A stretch of 42,982 nt of DNA from a virus. Below are positions 30,375-39,661 of this stretch, piece after piece (the stretch's first letter is position 1; each line of letters opens with the position of its first letter). The notes beneath the pieces were generated by a model. It made no database searches. It saw only the letters and a list, made by a program, of their open reading frames with translations, and had not been told where the DNA came from. The position numbers and the translations under genes were made by a program. The stretch is from the IMG/VR virus record IMGVR_UViG_3300018079_000018, positions 1 to 42,982 of that record, one strand, 5' to 3'.

Positions 30375-31055
30375 ATGCCGGCGTGGTACACCCAAGCGGA
30401 CGCCCTGAAGTTGCATCAAATCCCCCCCGCCGGTCCCGCCGCGGACATCCCTTTGATGGCGCCCATTCAGACCATTCCCGGCGTGATCCTCCTGGGGGCG
30501 AGTCACCGCAATATGCCTGGCAAAGGGGCCATTCGGAGTGAAGGAGAAGGCAATCGTTTGAGCTGGCGAGCGCCGGGATCGAGCACTTTCGGCCCGGCCT
30601 CTGAAGTGAATGTCGACTCCGATGTGCTTCTGAGAGACGGCGACGACGTGAACCGTTATTTGCGGGCGCGGGTCAAAACAGCGTATCTGCAGGGGCACGC
30701 CGCGGAACGAGCGGTGTATCTACAGCATTTGTGGAACGCATTGTTCTCCGACGTAACCGCGGCGGAGGCCTCAACGGGGGTCACGAAAGAGGTGCCCAAT
30801 ATCTTTCTGCGCAACGTCTCCGCGGGAACGATCTACAACATTCGAGCGTGGATCGAACCGGGAACGCCGTATTTGGAGATATCCCCCGACGGGGTGGCAT
30901 GGTCGGCGCCAACCACGGAGGCCACGGGATTGCAATTGGGAACTTTGCTGCCCTTGACGAACCGTGTTTTTCGTCAACGGAGCGTCATTCCTCCGGCGAC
31001 GGCGTACAATCCCAAGGTGCAGGCGTTGATTCATTTGCGCTTCGATGGAATCTGA
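30375..31055 (+). CDS. Minor tail protein
   Basis: The protein has 226 residues from ATG 30375. It is beta-rich with LGASHRNMPGKGAIRSEGEG and IRAWIEPGTPYLEISPDGVA. The second half looks like a carbohydrate-binding or tail-sheath type beta domain. No certain family. It belongs to the tail-tip operon. Confidence 0.5.
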   Translation: MPAWYTQADALKLHQIPPAGPAADIPLMAPIQTIPGVILLGASHRNMPGKGAIRSEGEGNRLSWRAPGSSTFGPASEVNVDSDVLLRDGDDVNRYLRARVKTAYLQGHAAERAVYLQHLWNALFSDVTAAEASTGVTKEVPNIFLRNVSAGTIYNIRAWIEPGTPYLEISPDGVAWSAPTTEATGLQLGTLLPLTNRVFRQRSVIPPATAYNPKVQALIHLRFDGI

Positions 31056-31061
31056 TGGACG

Positions 31062-31562
31062 ATGAATAGTTACACGCTTCGATTCAGACAATGGCCTTTT
31101 CCGGCGTTCGCCGGAGATCTACGGCCGGTCGCGGAAATCATCACCGCCCCTACCATCATCGGTGTATTTGTGCCTGGCTTTCGTGTGCGCGGCTTGAGCA
31201 TCGGTTGTCAAAGTCGGGCTCATTCAGATTTGACGGTGGTGATGTCGATGTGGGTCGGTAATCTCGCCGCCCCCATCGTGGACCAAGCCGCAAGCACCTC
31301 CTCCGATCCCGGGGGGATCCCCGGCGACATTCTCCGCTCGCTGAGGGCCGATAGTGCCGGCGGGGTCACCCAGCGGATTTTTATGGCCGGCTTTCATTGG
31401 AGAAGACGATTGCACGTTAGGTGGTCTCGACGTGACGCCCCACGATTCGGAATCGTGGCGAACAGCCTTGTGCTTCTGGCGGTTGCAAAAATTCCTCTCC
31501 CCCAGACGACACCCATTGCCGCGGATTTGAGCGGCACCGTGGAGATTGAACCCTTGAGATGA
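31062..31562 (+). CDS. Minor tail protein
   Basis: The protein has 166 residues from ATG 31062. It is beta-rich, with conserved-looking IIGVFVPGFRVRGLSIGCQS and ANSLVLLAVAKIPLP. The function is not recognised; context suggests a tail-tip component. Confidence 0.45.
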   Translation: MNSYTLRFRQWPFPAFAGDLRPVAEIITAPTIIGVFVPGFRVRGLSIGCQSRAHSDLTVVMSMWVGNLAAPIVDQAASTSSDPGGIPGDILRSLRADSAGGVTQRIFMAGFHWRRRLHVRWSRRDAPRFGIVANSLVLLAVAKIPLPQTTPIAADLSGTVEIEPLR

Positions 31563-31654
31563 CGCCTTGGGGCATCGGCCCCGGCAAAGCATCATTCATA
31601 CACCGAGGGCAGGCGGTGGTATTCGTGCAGGGATGCACAGGAAAGGATCCACCG

Positions 31655-32137
31655 ATGAAGTATAGTCTGCCGTTCGAGAACATTTCCACGAGTGCGGTGG
31701 CGGACACGGACAAGACCATCGCGGCCCTGATCGTGGCCAACACCGCGGGGCATCGGGCGAGAATTCGCAAACTGACCGTGGGATTCGCCGACGACGCCCC
31801 GGCGGACCGCAACGTGTGCATCACGTTGCACCGCACCAACAACGCCACCGCGGGAACGGCGGGCTCCCCCATTACCGCGGCGAATATGCCCAAGAAAGAC
31901 ACCGGGACCATCGACTCCTTGATGACCGGGGGGTTGAACTATTCCGTGGAGCCCACCACCTTCGACGCCAATCCGGTATGGGCCGAGGAGTTGAACGACC
32001 GTAATGGATTGATCGTGGAATGGGACGAGGAACAGGCCCCGAAAGTGATCCAGAATCAGACCTTTTGTTTGCGTGCTGCGCCCCGCGCGGCCTTCGCCAG
32101 CATCCTCACCGGGACCATCGAATTCGAATTGTACTAA
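31655..32137 (+). CDS. Minor tail protein, beta-sandwich
   Basis: The protein has 160 residues. ATG 31655 is preferred because AGGAAAGGA lies before it; an ATGA at 31559 overlapping the previous stop would add 32 poor residues. The body (IAALIVANTAGHRARIRKLT; ILTGTIEFELY) resembles small beta-sandwich tail proteins. No firm family. Confidence 0.5.
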   Translation: MKYSLPFENISTSAVADTDKTIAALIVANTAGHRARIRKLTVGFADDAPADRNVCITLHRTNNATAGTAGSPITAANMPKKDTGTIDSLMTGGLNYSVEPTTFDANPVWAEELNDRNGLIVEWDEEQAPKVIQNQTFCLRAAPRAAFASILTGTIEFELY

Positions 32138-32159
32138 AAGGAGGCTATGGTTTAACATC

Positions 32160-33062
32160 ATGGCTTGGCCGACGGAAGCGGGATGTTTGCGGCGGGCACA
32201 GGCGGCGCCCGCCGGCAGAGAACGCACCCAGGAAGTGCGCTCGCATTTGTTGCGCACAGTCCGCCGCCCGCCGGTGGGTCCGCCAGGCCAGCTTCATCCC
32301 CGCGGGCGCCGTCTCGGTTTTAACAAGAAGCGCCGCCGCAAGCGGCGTTCGGTCAGCGGGATACGCCAAAATTTCGCAAAGATCACGCTCACCACCTATT
32401 CCGTGGACGTGCGTGACAACTATCGCATCTTCAACGCCGCGGTGTATCGGTTCTACAAGAGCACCACCGGCCCGCCCTTGGAGACGGATTCGCCCTTCGC
32501 CAACAACGCCACGCTGCCATTCTCGCCTGCGGACACCTTCGGCAACGGAGTGCACTATCTCAGCGTGTCCTATTTCAACGGAGTCCTGGACAGCGGGTTC
32601 CTGCCTATCGGCCCCAACGGCGAAACGTATTTACGGCTCGACGTCGGCGGCGGGGTGCAAACCAACAATCCACCGGATGCGCCCCTCGACGTACGTTTGA
32701 TCCTCCGCCCCGCCGGAGTAGTCCGCGTCCAGGCCGTCTATGCACAATTGGGGACGCTGCGGGCTACGGAATGGGCCATCACTTACACCACCGACGGGAG
32801 CGCGCCGGGAACTCCGCCCGCGGTCAGCCCGACCGTCACCCAAGCGATCGCGGGGAGCAACGTGTCCATCCTGGAGTATGATCTCCCGGCTCAAGCCGAC
32901 GGCACGACAATCAAAGTGCGCTTGCAAGTGCGCAGAAATGACGGCGGCACCTGGGTTTATAGCGGCAATTCGATCGTCTTGACCGCGATCGCGGACGCCT
33001 TGGGGCCGGGCGCCCCGGAGGGGGCGGGAGTGTGGCGAGGCAACGCCCCGCAGGAGCTGTAA
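32160..33062 (+). CDS. Minor tail / fibre-like protein
   Basis: The protein has 300 residues from ATG 32160. A strong AAGGAGG lies at 32138-32144, but between it and the ATG is a three-codon ATG GTT TAA at 32147, an unusual leader that could modulate initiation. The first 60 residues are Arg-rich (GFNKKRRRKRRSVSGIRQNF). The rest is FN3-like (EWAITYTTDGSAPGTPPAVS; IKVRLQVRRNDGGTWVYSGN). The Arg-rich start could be an artefact of a wrong start. Confidence 0.5.
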   Translation: MAWPTEAGCLRRAQAAPAGRERTQEVRSHLLRTVRRPPVGPPGQLHPRGRRLGFNKKRRRKRRSVSGIRQNFAKITLTTYSVDVRDNYRIFNAAVYRFYKSTTGPPLETDSPFANNATLPFSPADTFGNGVHYLSVSYFNGVLDSGFLPIGPNGETYLRLDVGGGVQTNNPPDAPLDVRLILRPAGVVRVQAVYAQLGTLRATEWAITYTTDGSAPGTPPAVSPTVTQAIAGSNVSILEYDLPAQADGTTIKVRLQVRRNDGGTWVYSGNSIVLTAIADALGPGAPEGAGVWRGNAPQEL

Positions 33063-33065
33063 AAG

Positions 33066-35042
33066 ATGCCCATCACCATCATCGGGCCGAGCTCGACGCC
33101 GAGCGTGCGCATCGCGGGAACGCCGCTGGTGGAAATCAAACGTCTCTGGACCGACGATTGGGAAATCGAACCGGGGGTCCGCGTGATCAACGCCAAAAGC
33201 GCCAGCGCCGGGGCGGAGATCGGGACCTGCGAGCTGATCCGCCACTATGGCGAAGTGAAACTGCCGTATCAGAGCGCTTACGTGAACCCTCCCACACAGG
33301 GAATGGGGCCGGTGCCGTGGCTGGATCATTGGGTGCGGATCAAAGCCTTCACCGCGGCGGGGAGCGAAGTGATTTGGACGGGACGGATCGGCAGTGAGGT
33401 ACGCGAACCCTATGGGAGCGGCGACGCCCCGAGCGGGGTGCAGAACTTCGTGGCCTATGAAGCGGCGATGCTCCTGGAAAAAATCAGCGTCACGGATTCC
33501 ATCTGGCTGGTGGGCGGCTTCCAAAAACGGCTGGATTGGATCCCCGCCATGAACAGCCGGGACGGCCGCAACTTCGTGGTAGGCAACATGGTCGTCTCGG
33601 GCGAGCAGGACTTTTACGGCGGGACGGCGGTATGGACGCATCGGGCGGCGGTGGACTATCTGTTGGCCAATTTCGCCGATGCCAGCGCTGTCCAGGGACC
33701 GAGATGGTCGCTCACCGGGCAAAGCAATCTGCTCGAGACCTTGACCAAGAGCATTCGTTACGAGACCACGGAGACTCTGCTTTCTATCCTCCGAAGGATC
33801 ATCAATCCGCGGGAAGGAATCGATTTCAAGGTGGTCACCACGTCCGACGGGTTCGCCGTCGACGTCTTCGCCCTCTCCGCGCGCGAGCAGAGTTTCGCGG
33901 GCGTCACGCTGCCGACCAATCCGCGGACCGTGGAGATCAAACGATCGCAGGCCAGGGACATCACCGAAGTCAAGATCACGCGGAGCGGCGAACACGCCGT
34001 GGGGCGGGTGCGCGTGCTGGGAGCGAGATTGGTGGCGTGCCTTTCCTTATACGGTTTTGAGTTAGCCAAGAAATGGACCGCAGCCGCGGAGACGGCGTAC
34101 AACGCGGGGAGCGGAACGGCCGGCGACGACGCGGAGGAGCACGATAAGGCCCGCAAGGCGGATCATCTTCGGGATGTGTACCAGGCCTTCGGGGCCCCGG
34201 CCGATTGGAACCACAACGGGGGACTCACTGCCCCGCGGCAGGTCATTGATAACGGTCGACTGATTTTGAGCAATGAAAGCGCAGTGGACGCCCTCTATCA
34301 GAACCAAGCCCGCGCCACGCTGACCTTCTTGCCCTTCCGGGCCAACGTCGACTATTCGACGGATCCGCCGACGGACGGTTCCGCAGGCTTGGATAGCGAC
34401 TTATTGGCTCCGTTGGTTTGGCTTTGGGATGAAGAAGCCCAACGTTATGTCGCCGCCGACCAGGTGGGCATGGACGTATCGGCTCTGCTCGGGGATTGGG
34501 GCGTTTTCATCAATGCCTCGCCCAATCATCTATTGGCCAGGAATCAATTCGCCGGGGCGGCGGAGAGCGACACTGAGCCGGTATATAATTACGCGCGGAT
34601 GTTGATCACTTTCGCGTTTCGAACGGATCAACGCCTGGCACTGACTTTCGAGCGAGTGGGCGGCGTCCGTCCGCACGACGCCACGATGGACATCATGGAC
34701 GAAGACGCGGAGTTGTGGTTCGCCTGCCCGCAGACGACGTTTCAAATTGACCAAGACGGGGAACTCAAAAACACGCTCGGCGGCCAATATCTCATCCTCC
34801 GCAATGATTCGGACCGTCTTTTCGCCACCATGGCGGGGGCGATCTCGCGTTACTTCTATCCGCGGAGCCGGGCGGATTTGGCGTTCAAAGGTTTGTTCCC
34901 TTACAGCAATCTCATCGGACAGATCCTGACCGTCATCGAAGAGGGCGGCGACAGTCGGAGCATCCAGGCGCCGATCACGGCGGTCGAGTACGATCTCAGC
35001 GAGACGCCGCGAACCACGATCAAGGCGGGGTACGCGCGATGA
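33066..35042 (+). CDS. Tail hub / baseplate-like protein
   Basis: The protein has 658 residues from ATG 33066. It has large mixed domains: an N-terminal beta domain with IGTCELIRHYGEVKLPY and VRIKAFTAAGSEVIWTGRIG, which is the style of hub (gp27/Tal-like) proteins, then a helical region (LLETLTKSIRYETTETLLSI) and a further beta domain to the end. It would form the tail tip and lead the fibres. It is the largest tail protein here apart from the terminase-sized genes. Confidence 0.6.
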   Translation: MPITIIGPSSTPSVRIAGTPLVEIKRLWTDDWEIEPGVRVINAKSASAGAEIGTCELIRHYGEVKLPYQSAYVNPPTQGMGPVPWLDHWVRIKAFTAAGSEVIWTGRIGSEVREPYGSGDAPSGVQNFVAYEAAMLLEKISVTDSIWLVGGFQKRLDWIPAMNSRDGRNFVVGNMVVSGEQDFYGGTAVWTHRAAVDYLLANFADASAVQGPRWSLTGQSNLLETLTKSIRYETTETLLSILRRIINPREGIDFKVVTTSDGFAVDVFALSAREQSFAGVTLPTNPRTVEIKRSQARDITEVKITRSGEHAVGRVRVLGARLVACLSLYGFELAKKWTAAAETAYNAGSGTAGDDAEEHDKARKADHLRDVYQAFGAPADWNHNGGLTAPRQVIDNGRLILSNESAVDALYQNQARATLTFLPFRANVDYSTDPPTDGSAGLDSDLLAPLVWLWDEEAQRYVAADQVGMDVSALLGDWGVFINASPNHLLARNQFAGAAESDTEPVYNYARMLITFAFRTDQRLALTFERVGGVRPHDATMDIMDEDAELWFACPQTTFQIDQDGELKNTLGGQYLILRNDSDRLFATMAGAISRYFYPRSRADLAFKGLFPYSNLIGQILTVIEEGGDSRSIQAPITAVEYDLSETPRTTIKAGYAR

Positions 35043-36043
35043 AAATGATTGGTTTGGAGCTACACCCGACGCCGCGCAAGAGCCGGGAACTGGTGCGCAT
35101 CGGCAAACGCGCCGGAACGACGGGCGTCATCCTGCAACGGTTCCGGGTCAAGAACTTCAGCGACTACCCGGATTCGTTGATCTGCCGGGCCTACAATGCG
35201 GTGACCGGTGAGGAAGGAACGTCGGACGTTCACGTGGCCAAGCCGGAGCCATTGCGTCGGACGCCATACCACGGGCGGACGATCAACTCGATCGCATACA
35301 ATTTCAACGGCAATCTTCAACGAACGGCCCGGAAAGGCGTGGTCCTAGAGACCCAGATTATTATCCGCCCGTATTACGCCAATTGCATCATCCTGGCGGC
35401 GAAGGGCATCGCCGGCGGGACGGGGGTGAGAGTGCCCAATTCGAGCACGGCGTACATTGAATGGGAGGAAATATCGGCGCGGGAGTGGGCGGCGAAAGCC
35501 GAGGATTCGGTTTTGGCGGACAGCGCGACGGCGGGGATCCTGGTGGGGAACGTCCAGCACAATCTCGGAGCCGACAGAGACCCGACGACGGATGACGACG
35601 TTGGTTCCGGGTACTCGGCCACGTCGATGTGGGTCAACAATATCACCAACAAATTGTTCGGATGCACCAATCCGGCCGCCGGCGCGGCGGTGTGGAAACG
35701 ATTGGACGCCGCGAGACGTTCGCGGTTGTGCCGCATCGACACGCCGGCCGCGGAGGCGTTTCAGATCGTTCCTTTTCCCGAAGGCGTCACTCTGAAAAGC
35801 GTGCGGCATCAGGTCCAGGCGGCGACCAACGTGGTCTTCAACATCGAGAGCCGCGCGGAAGCCGCGCCCTTCACGGCGGGCACGGACGTTTGGACGGTTG
35901 ACAAAACAGCGACGACGACGAGCGCGGAAGTCACTGCCTTCGACAACCAACCGGGAGCCAATACATTGTTGACCGTCACGGTAACGAGTGTAAGCGGCAC
36001 ACCCGTTTCGCTCTTAATACAGATAGAATACGAGGTGAACTGA
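35039..36043 (+). CDS. Tail-tip protein, beta-rich
   Basis: The protein has 334 residues from ATG 35039, overlapping the hub stop. Beta strands dominate (LETQIIIRPYYANCIILAAK; LLTVTVTSVSGTPVSLLIQI), with an acidic central part. No family recognised. The tight overlap with the hub gene on one side and 36043 on the other marks one operon. Confidence 0.5.
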   Translation: MKMIGLELHPTPRKSRELVRIGKRAGTTGVILQRFRVKNFSDYPDSLICRAYNAVTGEEGTSDVHVAKPEPLRRTPYHGRTINSIAYNFNGNLQRTARKGVVLETQIIIRPYYANCIILAAKGIAGGTGVRVPNSSTAYIEWEEISAREWAAKAEDSVLADSATAGILVGNVQHNLGADRDPTTDDDVGSGYSATSMWVNNITNKLFGCTNPAAGAAVWKRLDAARRSRLCRIDTPAAEAFQIVPFPEGVTLKSVRHQVQAATNVVFNIESRAEAAPFTAGTDVWTVDKTATTTSAEVTAFDNQPGANTLLTVTVTSVSGTPVSLLIQIEYEVN

Positions 36044-36687
36044 TGACTGCGTTAACTTTGGACTGGCAAGATCGGCCTTATGGAGAAATCATGGCCGAGG
36101 CTGAGAGAATCGGGGCGATCATCGGTCCCAAAACGAATCATCAGATTTGGCATACGCCGCACCTCTGTAAACCCTACAGGTGCTCCCTTGTGCAGGCAAA
36201 AGAGGGCACGGAAATCCTGGTGACGGACACCAAGGGGAATGAAGTTGCGGTATGGTTCCGTAATACGGAAGTGGAAATGAGGACCACTAAAGTCATCCTC
36301 GCCTGTCGGTTCCATCAGGGATTCGCCGACGTAGAGGCGCATTCCGCCGCACTTCACGCGGAAGGTGAATTGTTGGCGGCCTTCCAAAGGGAGTACGTCG
36401 TCGCTTGTCCGACTGCCCTGCAATGGGCGTTCAACGATGTACAAGACGCGAGCACGGGCTTTGAACGGCTCATGGCGCACGTCAACGCGGGGACCAAGCC
36501 CACGGATGCGATTTATGACGGCATTGCCTCGAAGGGCTTCCGCAGGGGGCGGGAGTATGACTACTTCTTCGACGCTTCCCGTCGATTGATCGTGGAGGCC
36601 GGTTCGGCGCCACTAGAGGAAAAGAGCCTATTGATGGCGTCGGCGGTCCAGCCCCGCTTCGCCGGGAAAGTAATTGTGCGTGGCTAA
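36043..36687 (+). CDS. Hypothetical tail-region protein
   Basis: The protein has 214 residues from ATG 36043, overlapping the previous stop by one base. It is alpha/beta and less fibre-like than its neighbours (TNHQIWHTPHLCKPYRCSLV; AFQREYVVACPTALQWAFND). It could be an assembly helper. The family is not recognised. Confidence 0.45.
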   Translation: MTALTLDWQDRPYGEIMAEAERIGAIIGPKTNHQIWHTPHLCKPYRCSLVQAKEGTEILVTDTKGNEVAVWFRNTEVEMRTTKVILACRFHQGFADVEAHSAALHAEGELLAAFQREYVVACPTALQWAFNDVQDASTGFERLMAHVNAGTKPTDAIYDGIASKGFRRGREYDYFFDASRRLIVEAGSAPLEEKSLLMASAVQPRFAGKVIVRG

Positions 36688-37666
36688 AGCACTCATGGTC
36701 AACGGCAGCGCCTTGGGCATTTTTGTCGCCCGCAACGTCTCCCGGCGCGTTGTCACCGGAAACGCCGGGATGGTCATTGAGACCACTTTGGCGAATGCAC
36801 AGATCACGTGGAGAACGGCAGGTACGTTCACCAAACTCTACGTTCGGGTCATCACCAATACGATCGATACCGGCAATACGACTGTGACCCTGCGTTTCAA
36901 CAATGTCGCCAAAACCAACACCGTCACGATTGGACCGGGTGCGACCGGAGAATTCGAGACCGCAGCGCAAGCCGATGTCGTAGCCGTCGGGGACGAGGTG
37001 CATTATGAGATTATTACCGGAACGAGCAGCACTGTAGGACACGGGATTACCTTTTCCATTTTCGCCATTTTGTTTGAGCCCACGGCGACTACGGATACCG
37101 CCGTGCGTCACGTCGCGACCAACTTCTCTGATTTGTCGGACGGCAGTACGACCTATCATACTCTATCGGATGCGGTTTCCGGGGCATCGGTCACGGAAGC
37201 CTCGTCGGAGGTTCGATTGGCCGCGGCGGCGACCATGAAGAATATGTTTACCTATGTCTCCGCCAATGGTCCGGGCGCCACGATCAATCTGAGAAAAAAC
37301 GGGGTCAACGCGGGACCGAACATCGTTTATCTTACTGGTACAACCGGGATTTTGGAGGACATCGACAGTACGGCCGTCTACGCTGCAGCGGATGATGCGA
37401 ATTACTCCGTGGTCAGCAATATAGGGACTTCTTTTACGCTTGAAATCATCTCCATCGAGGAAGTCAGCACGGCCAAAAAATTCCACTCGACCTATGCCCG
37501 GCTTTCAGCGGGGATGGGCAGTCAGGCATTCAATACCGTAAAGTACGTTCCCATCGGCGGAGGCGGTCAGCAGGCCGGGCCGGAAGCCGATGTCAAGGCG
37601 GACATGAATATCGCGGCGACGGTTGCGAACCTGACTTGTTATCTCCTTACGGACACGATTACCTGA
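36680..37666 (+). CDS. Tail fibre-like protein with internal domain repeats
   Basis: The protein has 328 residues from GTG 36680 (GGAAAG lies before it). Two similar beta domains are seen: one with VTLRFNNVAKTNTVTIGPGA and one with INLRKNGVNAGPNIVYLTGT, each followed by a YxxxADxAxY-type turn. A third copy begins near residue 297 (EADVKADMNIAATVANLTCY) and is cut by the stop. Its continuation is found in the next gene. The role is probably receptor binding or virion decoration. Confidence 0.6.
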   Translation: MAKALMVNGSALGIFVARNVSRRVVTGNAGMVIETTLANAQITWRTAGTFTKLYVRVITNTIDTGNTTVTLRFNNVAKTNTVTIGPGATGEFETAAQADVVAVGDEVHYEIITGTSSTVGHGITFSIFAILFEPTATTDTAVRHVATNFSDLSDGSTTYHTLSDAVSGASVTEASSEVRLAAAATMKNMFTYVSANGPGATINLRKNGVNAGPNIVYLTGTTGILEDIDSTAVYAAADDANYSVVSNIGTSFTLEIISIEEVSTAKKFHSTYARLSAGMGSQAFNTVKYVPIGGGGQQAGPEADVKADMNIAATVANLTCYLLTDTIT

Positions 37667-37667
37667 T

Positions 37668-37952
37668 ATGGCTATCGTCGCAACGACAGTCCGAGTTCGG
37701 AAAAACGGGGTCAATGCGGGACCGCAAATCGAGATCATCAACCCGCAGACCGGCCAATTTGAAGATGCGGTGAATACCGCGTCGTTCGTCGCATCGGATG
37801 AGATCAATTACTCGAACACCACCGGAGGTACGGCGGGAGCGGTGGTTTTCGCACACATGAGCTGCATGATGGAGAACACCGAAGTCACCGGCCGTTTCGT
37901 GAGTCTCGGCGGGCATTTCAAAAAAGACGCCCGCGTGGTCTTGATCGGATGA
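37668..37952 (+). CDS. Tail fibre-like domain, continuation of the previous gene in another frame
   Basis: The protein has 94 residues from ATG 37668, one base after the previous stop. VRKNGVNAGPQIEIINPQTG closely matches RKNGVNAGPNIVYLTG of the upstream protein, so it completes the third domain repeat. Either a frameshift split one fibre gene or two coupled proteins evolved. The end VSLGGHFKKDARVVLIG repeats the upstream domain ending. Confidence 0.6.
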   Translation: MAIVATTVRVRKNGVNAGPQIEIINPQTGQFEDAVNTASFVASDEINYSNTTGGTAGAVVFAHMSCMMENTEVTGRFVSLGGHFKKDARVVLIG

Positions 37953-37960
37953 AGAACGGC

Positions 37961-38030
37961 GGACTGTAGACTGTAGGCTGTAGGCTCTAGGCGCTGTTCC
38001 TACAGCCTACAGTCTACAGCCTAAAGCCTG
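37961..38030. repeat. Heptamer hairpin element H20
   Basis: The left arm is GGACTGTAGACTGTAGGCTG plus two units, the loop GCGCTGTT, and the right arm CCTACAGCCTACAGTCTACA plus one. It separates the fibre genes from the next pair. Confidence 0.85.
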
Positions 38031-38037
38031 ATATCCC

Positions 38038-38514
38038 ATGAGCACACAGACGGACAGTTTCGACGGATCGCGGTTGGGGGCGTTCACCGAATCCGCGGTC
38101 CAGGCGAGAAATAGCCCGTGTAAACCTCGAGTGCTCGGGGCATCGATCACCAACTCAACCGACCCTGTTCGGCGGTGTTGGGAGCTTATACTGTTCCTTG
38201 GGACGAACCCTTTCCGGGCCGCGTGCCACACGCGGTGTGGATTCTGGCGGCTCATCGAATTGGGAGATTGTTACCCCGGCGGCTATCCATGGTATGGCGC
38301 CGGGTGCATCGACGAGAACGGGGTCTTGATCGGCTTGCCCGATGAGTTTTGCAGCGGCTTCCCGTATGACGGCTTCATGGAGCTGCAAATTGGGTGTTTG
38401 TCCGCGGATGAAACCGTAATCGAGTGGCCGGGTGAATGCCAGACGACCACCCCGGTTTTCGATTGCGCGGCGGCCGTGGCGAGCCCCGTCGTTATTCACC
38501 CGCAGGGCAAATGA
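38038..38514 (+). CDS. Cysteine-rich hypothetical protein
   Basis: The protein has 158 residues from ATG 38038, with about ten Cys (ACHTRCGF, GDCYPGGYPWYGAGC). The Cys and Gly/Tyr-rich sequence suits a disulfide-bonded extracellular protein. No signal peptide is seen, as usual for virion proteins. It may be a tail-tip adhesin. The stop overlaps the next start. Confidence 0.5.
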   Translation: MSTQTDSFDGSRLGAFTESAVQARNSPCKPRVLGASITNSTDPVRRCWELILFLGTNPFRAACHTRCGFWRLIELGDCYPGGYPWYGAGCIDENGVLIGLPDEFCSGFPYDGFMELQIGCLSADETVIEWPGECQTTTPVFDCAAAVASPVVIHPQGK

Positions 38515-39317
38515 ACACCTGCACGCACATGCCGTTTCTAACGACCGGGCTCGACGGCCACCGCGTTCTTTTCTATTGTCGGGCGAGCGTTCCGCCGCCG
38601 AACCGCGGGCGGGTCTGGAAATTGTGGGCGGCCGGCGTTGACGGCGATCGGCGATTGGAAACCGGATTCGGGGCGGAAGTCGTGGAGTGTTCCCCCGCGG
38701 GGTGGGAAGATGACGCTGGTTGGCACGTCAGTTTCATCGCCGGCGGGGCGAAGGAACATCCGCTTTTTCGTCTCTGGGCAATGCACGGACCGAGTCTGGA
38801 CAAACTCGGCAGACCGCGGATCATTCATGCTCCGACGCGAACCGGTTTCTTGTTACGCGATCGAATCGTCCACGCCGAACCGGAACGCTACATCCATATT
38901 CGGCGATCCGCGGGATTACTCACTTTGGAAATGCCCGATGTTATGATCCTGCGAGTCATCTACCGCGCGGATGCCGAAGAGAAATTACTGGTCAGCGTTC
39001 AACGGCCGAAAGAAAAAGAGCCGTTCACCATCGAATACAATCTGCTCAACGGCCGACAAGAGATCGTCGAATGCGATGGATTACCGGCCTACAAATGCGC
39101 CATCCTGAACGACGAAACGCTCTATACGCAACGGATTGGCGATGATTTTGAAAATCGACGGATCGTGCGCGGCACAATCGTAACGCGACGACCGATGGAT
39201 GGCCGCGGGTTTCGAAAAGTTCGGATGGACCACCGTGACGGAGAGTCATACCCGGCCGGCTGTCAGCCGGTGTCACCGATAACCAGGCGTGCCGCAAGTG
39301 CGCTAATCGCTCCATAA
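38511..39317 (+). CDS. Hypothetical virion-associated protein
   Basis: The protein has 268 residues from ATG 38511 (ATGA over the previous stop). It is beta-rich with many Trp and Arg (RVWKLWAAGVDGDRRLETGF; RYIHIRRSAGLLTLEMPDVM). It is the last rightward gene before the lysogeny module. Its end overlaps the converging minus-strand gene by 15 bases. The family is not recognised. Confidence 0.5.
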   Translation: MNTCTHMPFLTTGLDGHRVLFYCRASVPPPNRGRVWKLWAAGVDGDRRLETGFGAEVVECSPAGWEDDAGWHVSFIAGGAKEHPLFRLWAMHGPSLDKLGRPRIIHAPTRTGFLLRDRIVHAEPERYIHIRRSAGLLTLEMPDVMILRVIYRADAEEKLLVSVQRPKEKEPFTIEYNLLNGRQEIVECDGLPAYKCAILNDETLYTQRIGDDFENRRIVRGTIVTRRPMDGRGFRKVRMDHRDGESYPAGCQPVSPITRRAASALIAP

Positions 39318-39491
39318 CCACGCGACCAAGGCGGACAGAACGGCCCCCACCACGCCCACTCGGATCAGCGTCATGCCAAGCATCGAGGGCGGGTCCAGAC
39401 TGCCTTCGCGCCCGGCGGCGAGGTAGCCGCCGAGGCAAATGAGTCCGAGGAAGAAGAGCAAAATAAGTTTCAAAACACGTGCCAACCGCAT
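39303..39491 (-). CDS. Small two-helix membrane protein
   Basis: The protein has 62 residues from the ATG whose complement ends at 39491. Two membrane helices (LILLFFLGLICLGGYLA and VGVVGAVLSALVAWLW) are joined by a short polar loop. An upstream extension would translate the antisense of the tRNA fragment and is rejected. The topology suits a holin or a small lysogenic-conversion protein. Confidence 0.5.
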   Translation of the reverse strand: MRLARVLKLILLFFLGLICLGGYLAAGREGSLDPPSMLGMTLIRVGVVGAVLSALVAWLWSD

Positions 39492-39608
39492 GGCGGCATT
39501 GTATCGCCGCGGGTCTGCGCGGCAACGATAGGGGACAGGAGAGCGGACGCTTTTCGTCTGGCATTTGTAAGTCATGTAAGGACAAGTCTTTAGGAAATCG
39601 GTCGATCG

Positions 39609-39661
39609 ATTTAGGATCCAGTGTCCGAAAGGACGTGGAGGTTCGACTCCTCTCAGCCGCA
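39609..39661 (+). other. 3' fragment of a tRNA-Leu(UAG) gene, probable attP core
   Basis: The sequence folds as the 3' part of a class II tRNA. It has an anticodon loop TTTAGGA with TAG at 39612-39614, a variable arm GTCC-GAAA-GGAC, a T arm GGAGG-TTCGACT-CCTCT at 39637-39653, an acceptor strand CAGCCGC, and discriminator A at 39661. The 5' half of the tRNA is absent: the anticodon stem upstream does not pair properly. Integrases commonly use the anticodon loop-to-3' end of tRNA genes. The neighbouring integrase supports the att call. Confidence 0.75.

Noticed and set aside
39570-39661. A complete tRNA-Leu gene
   Set aside because: No 5' acceptor strand GCGGCTG or D arm is found, and the anticodon stem does not pair; only the 3' part is present.
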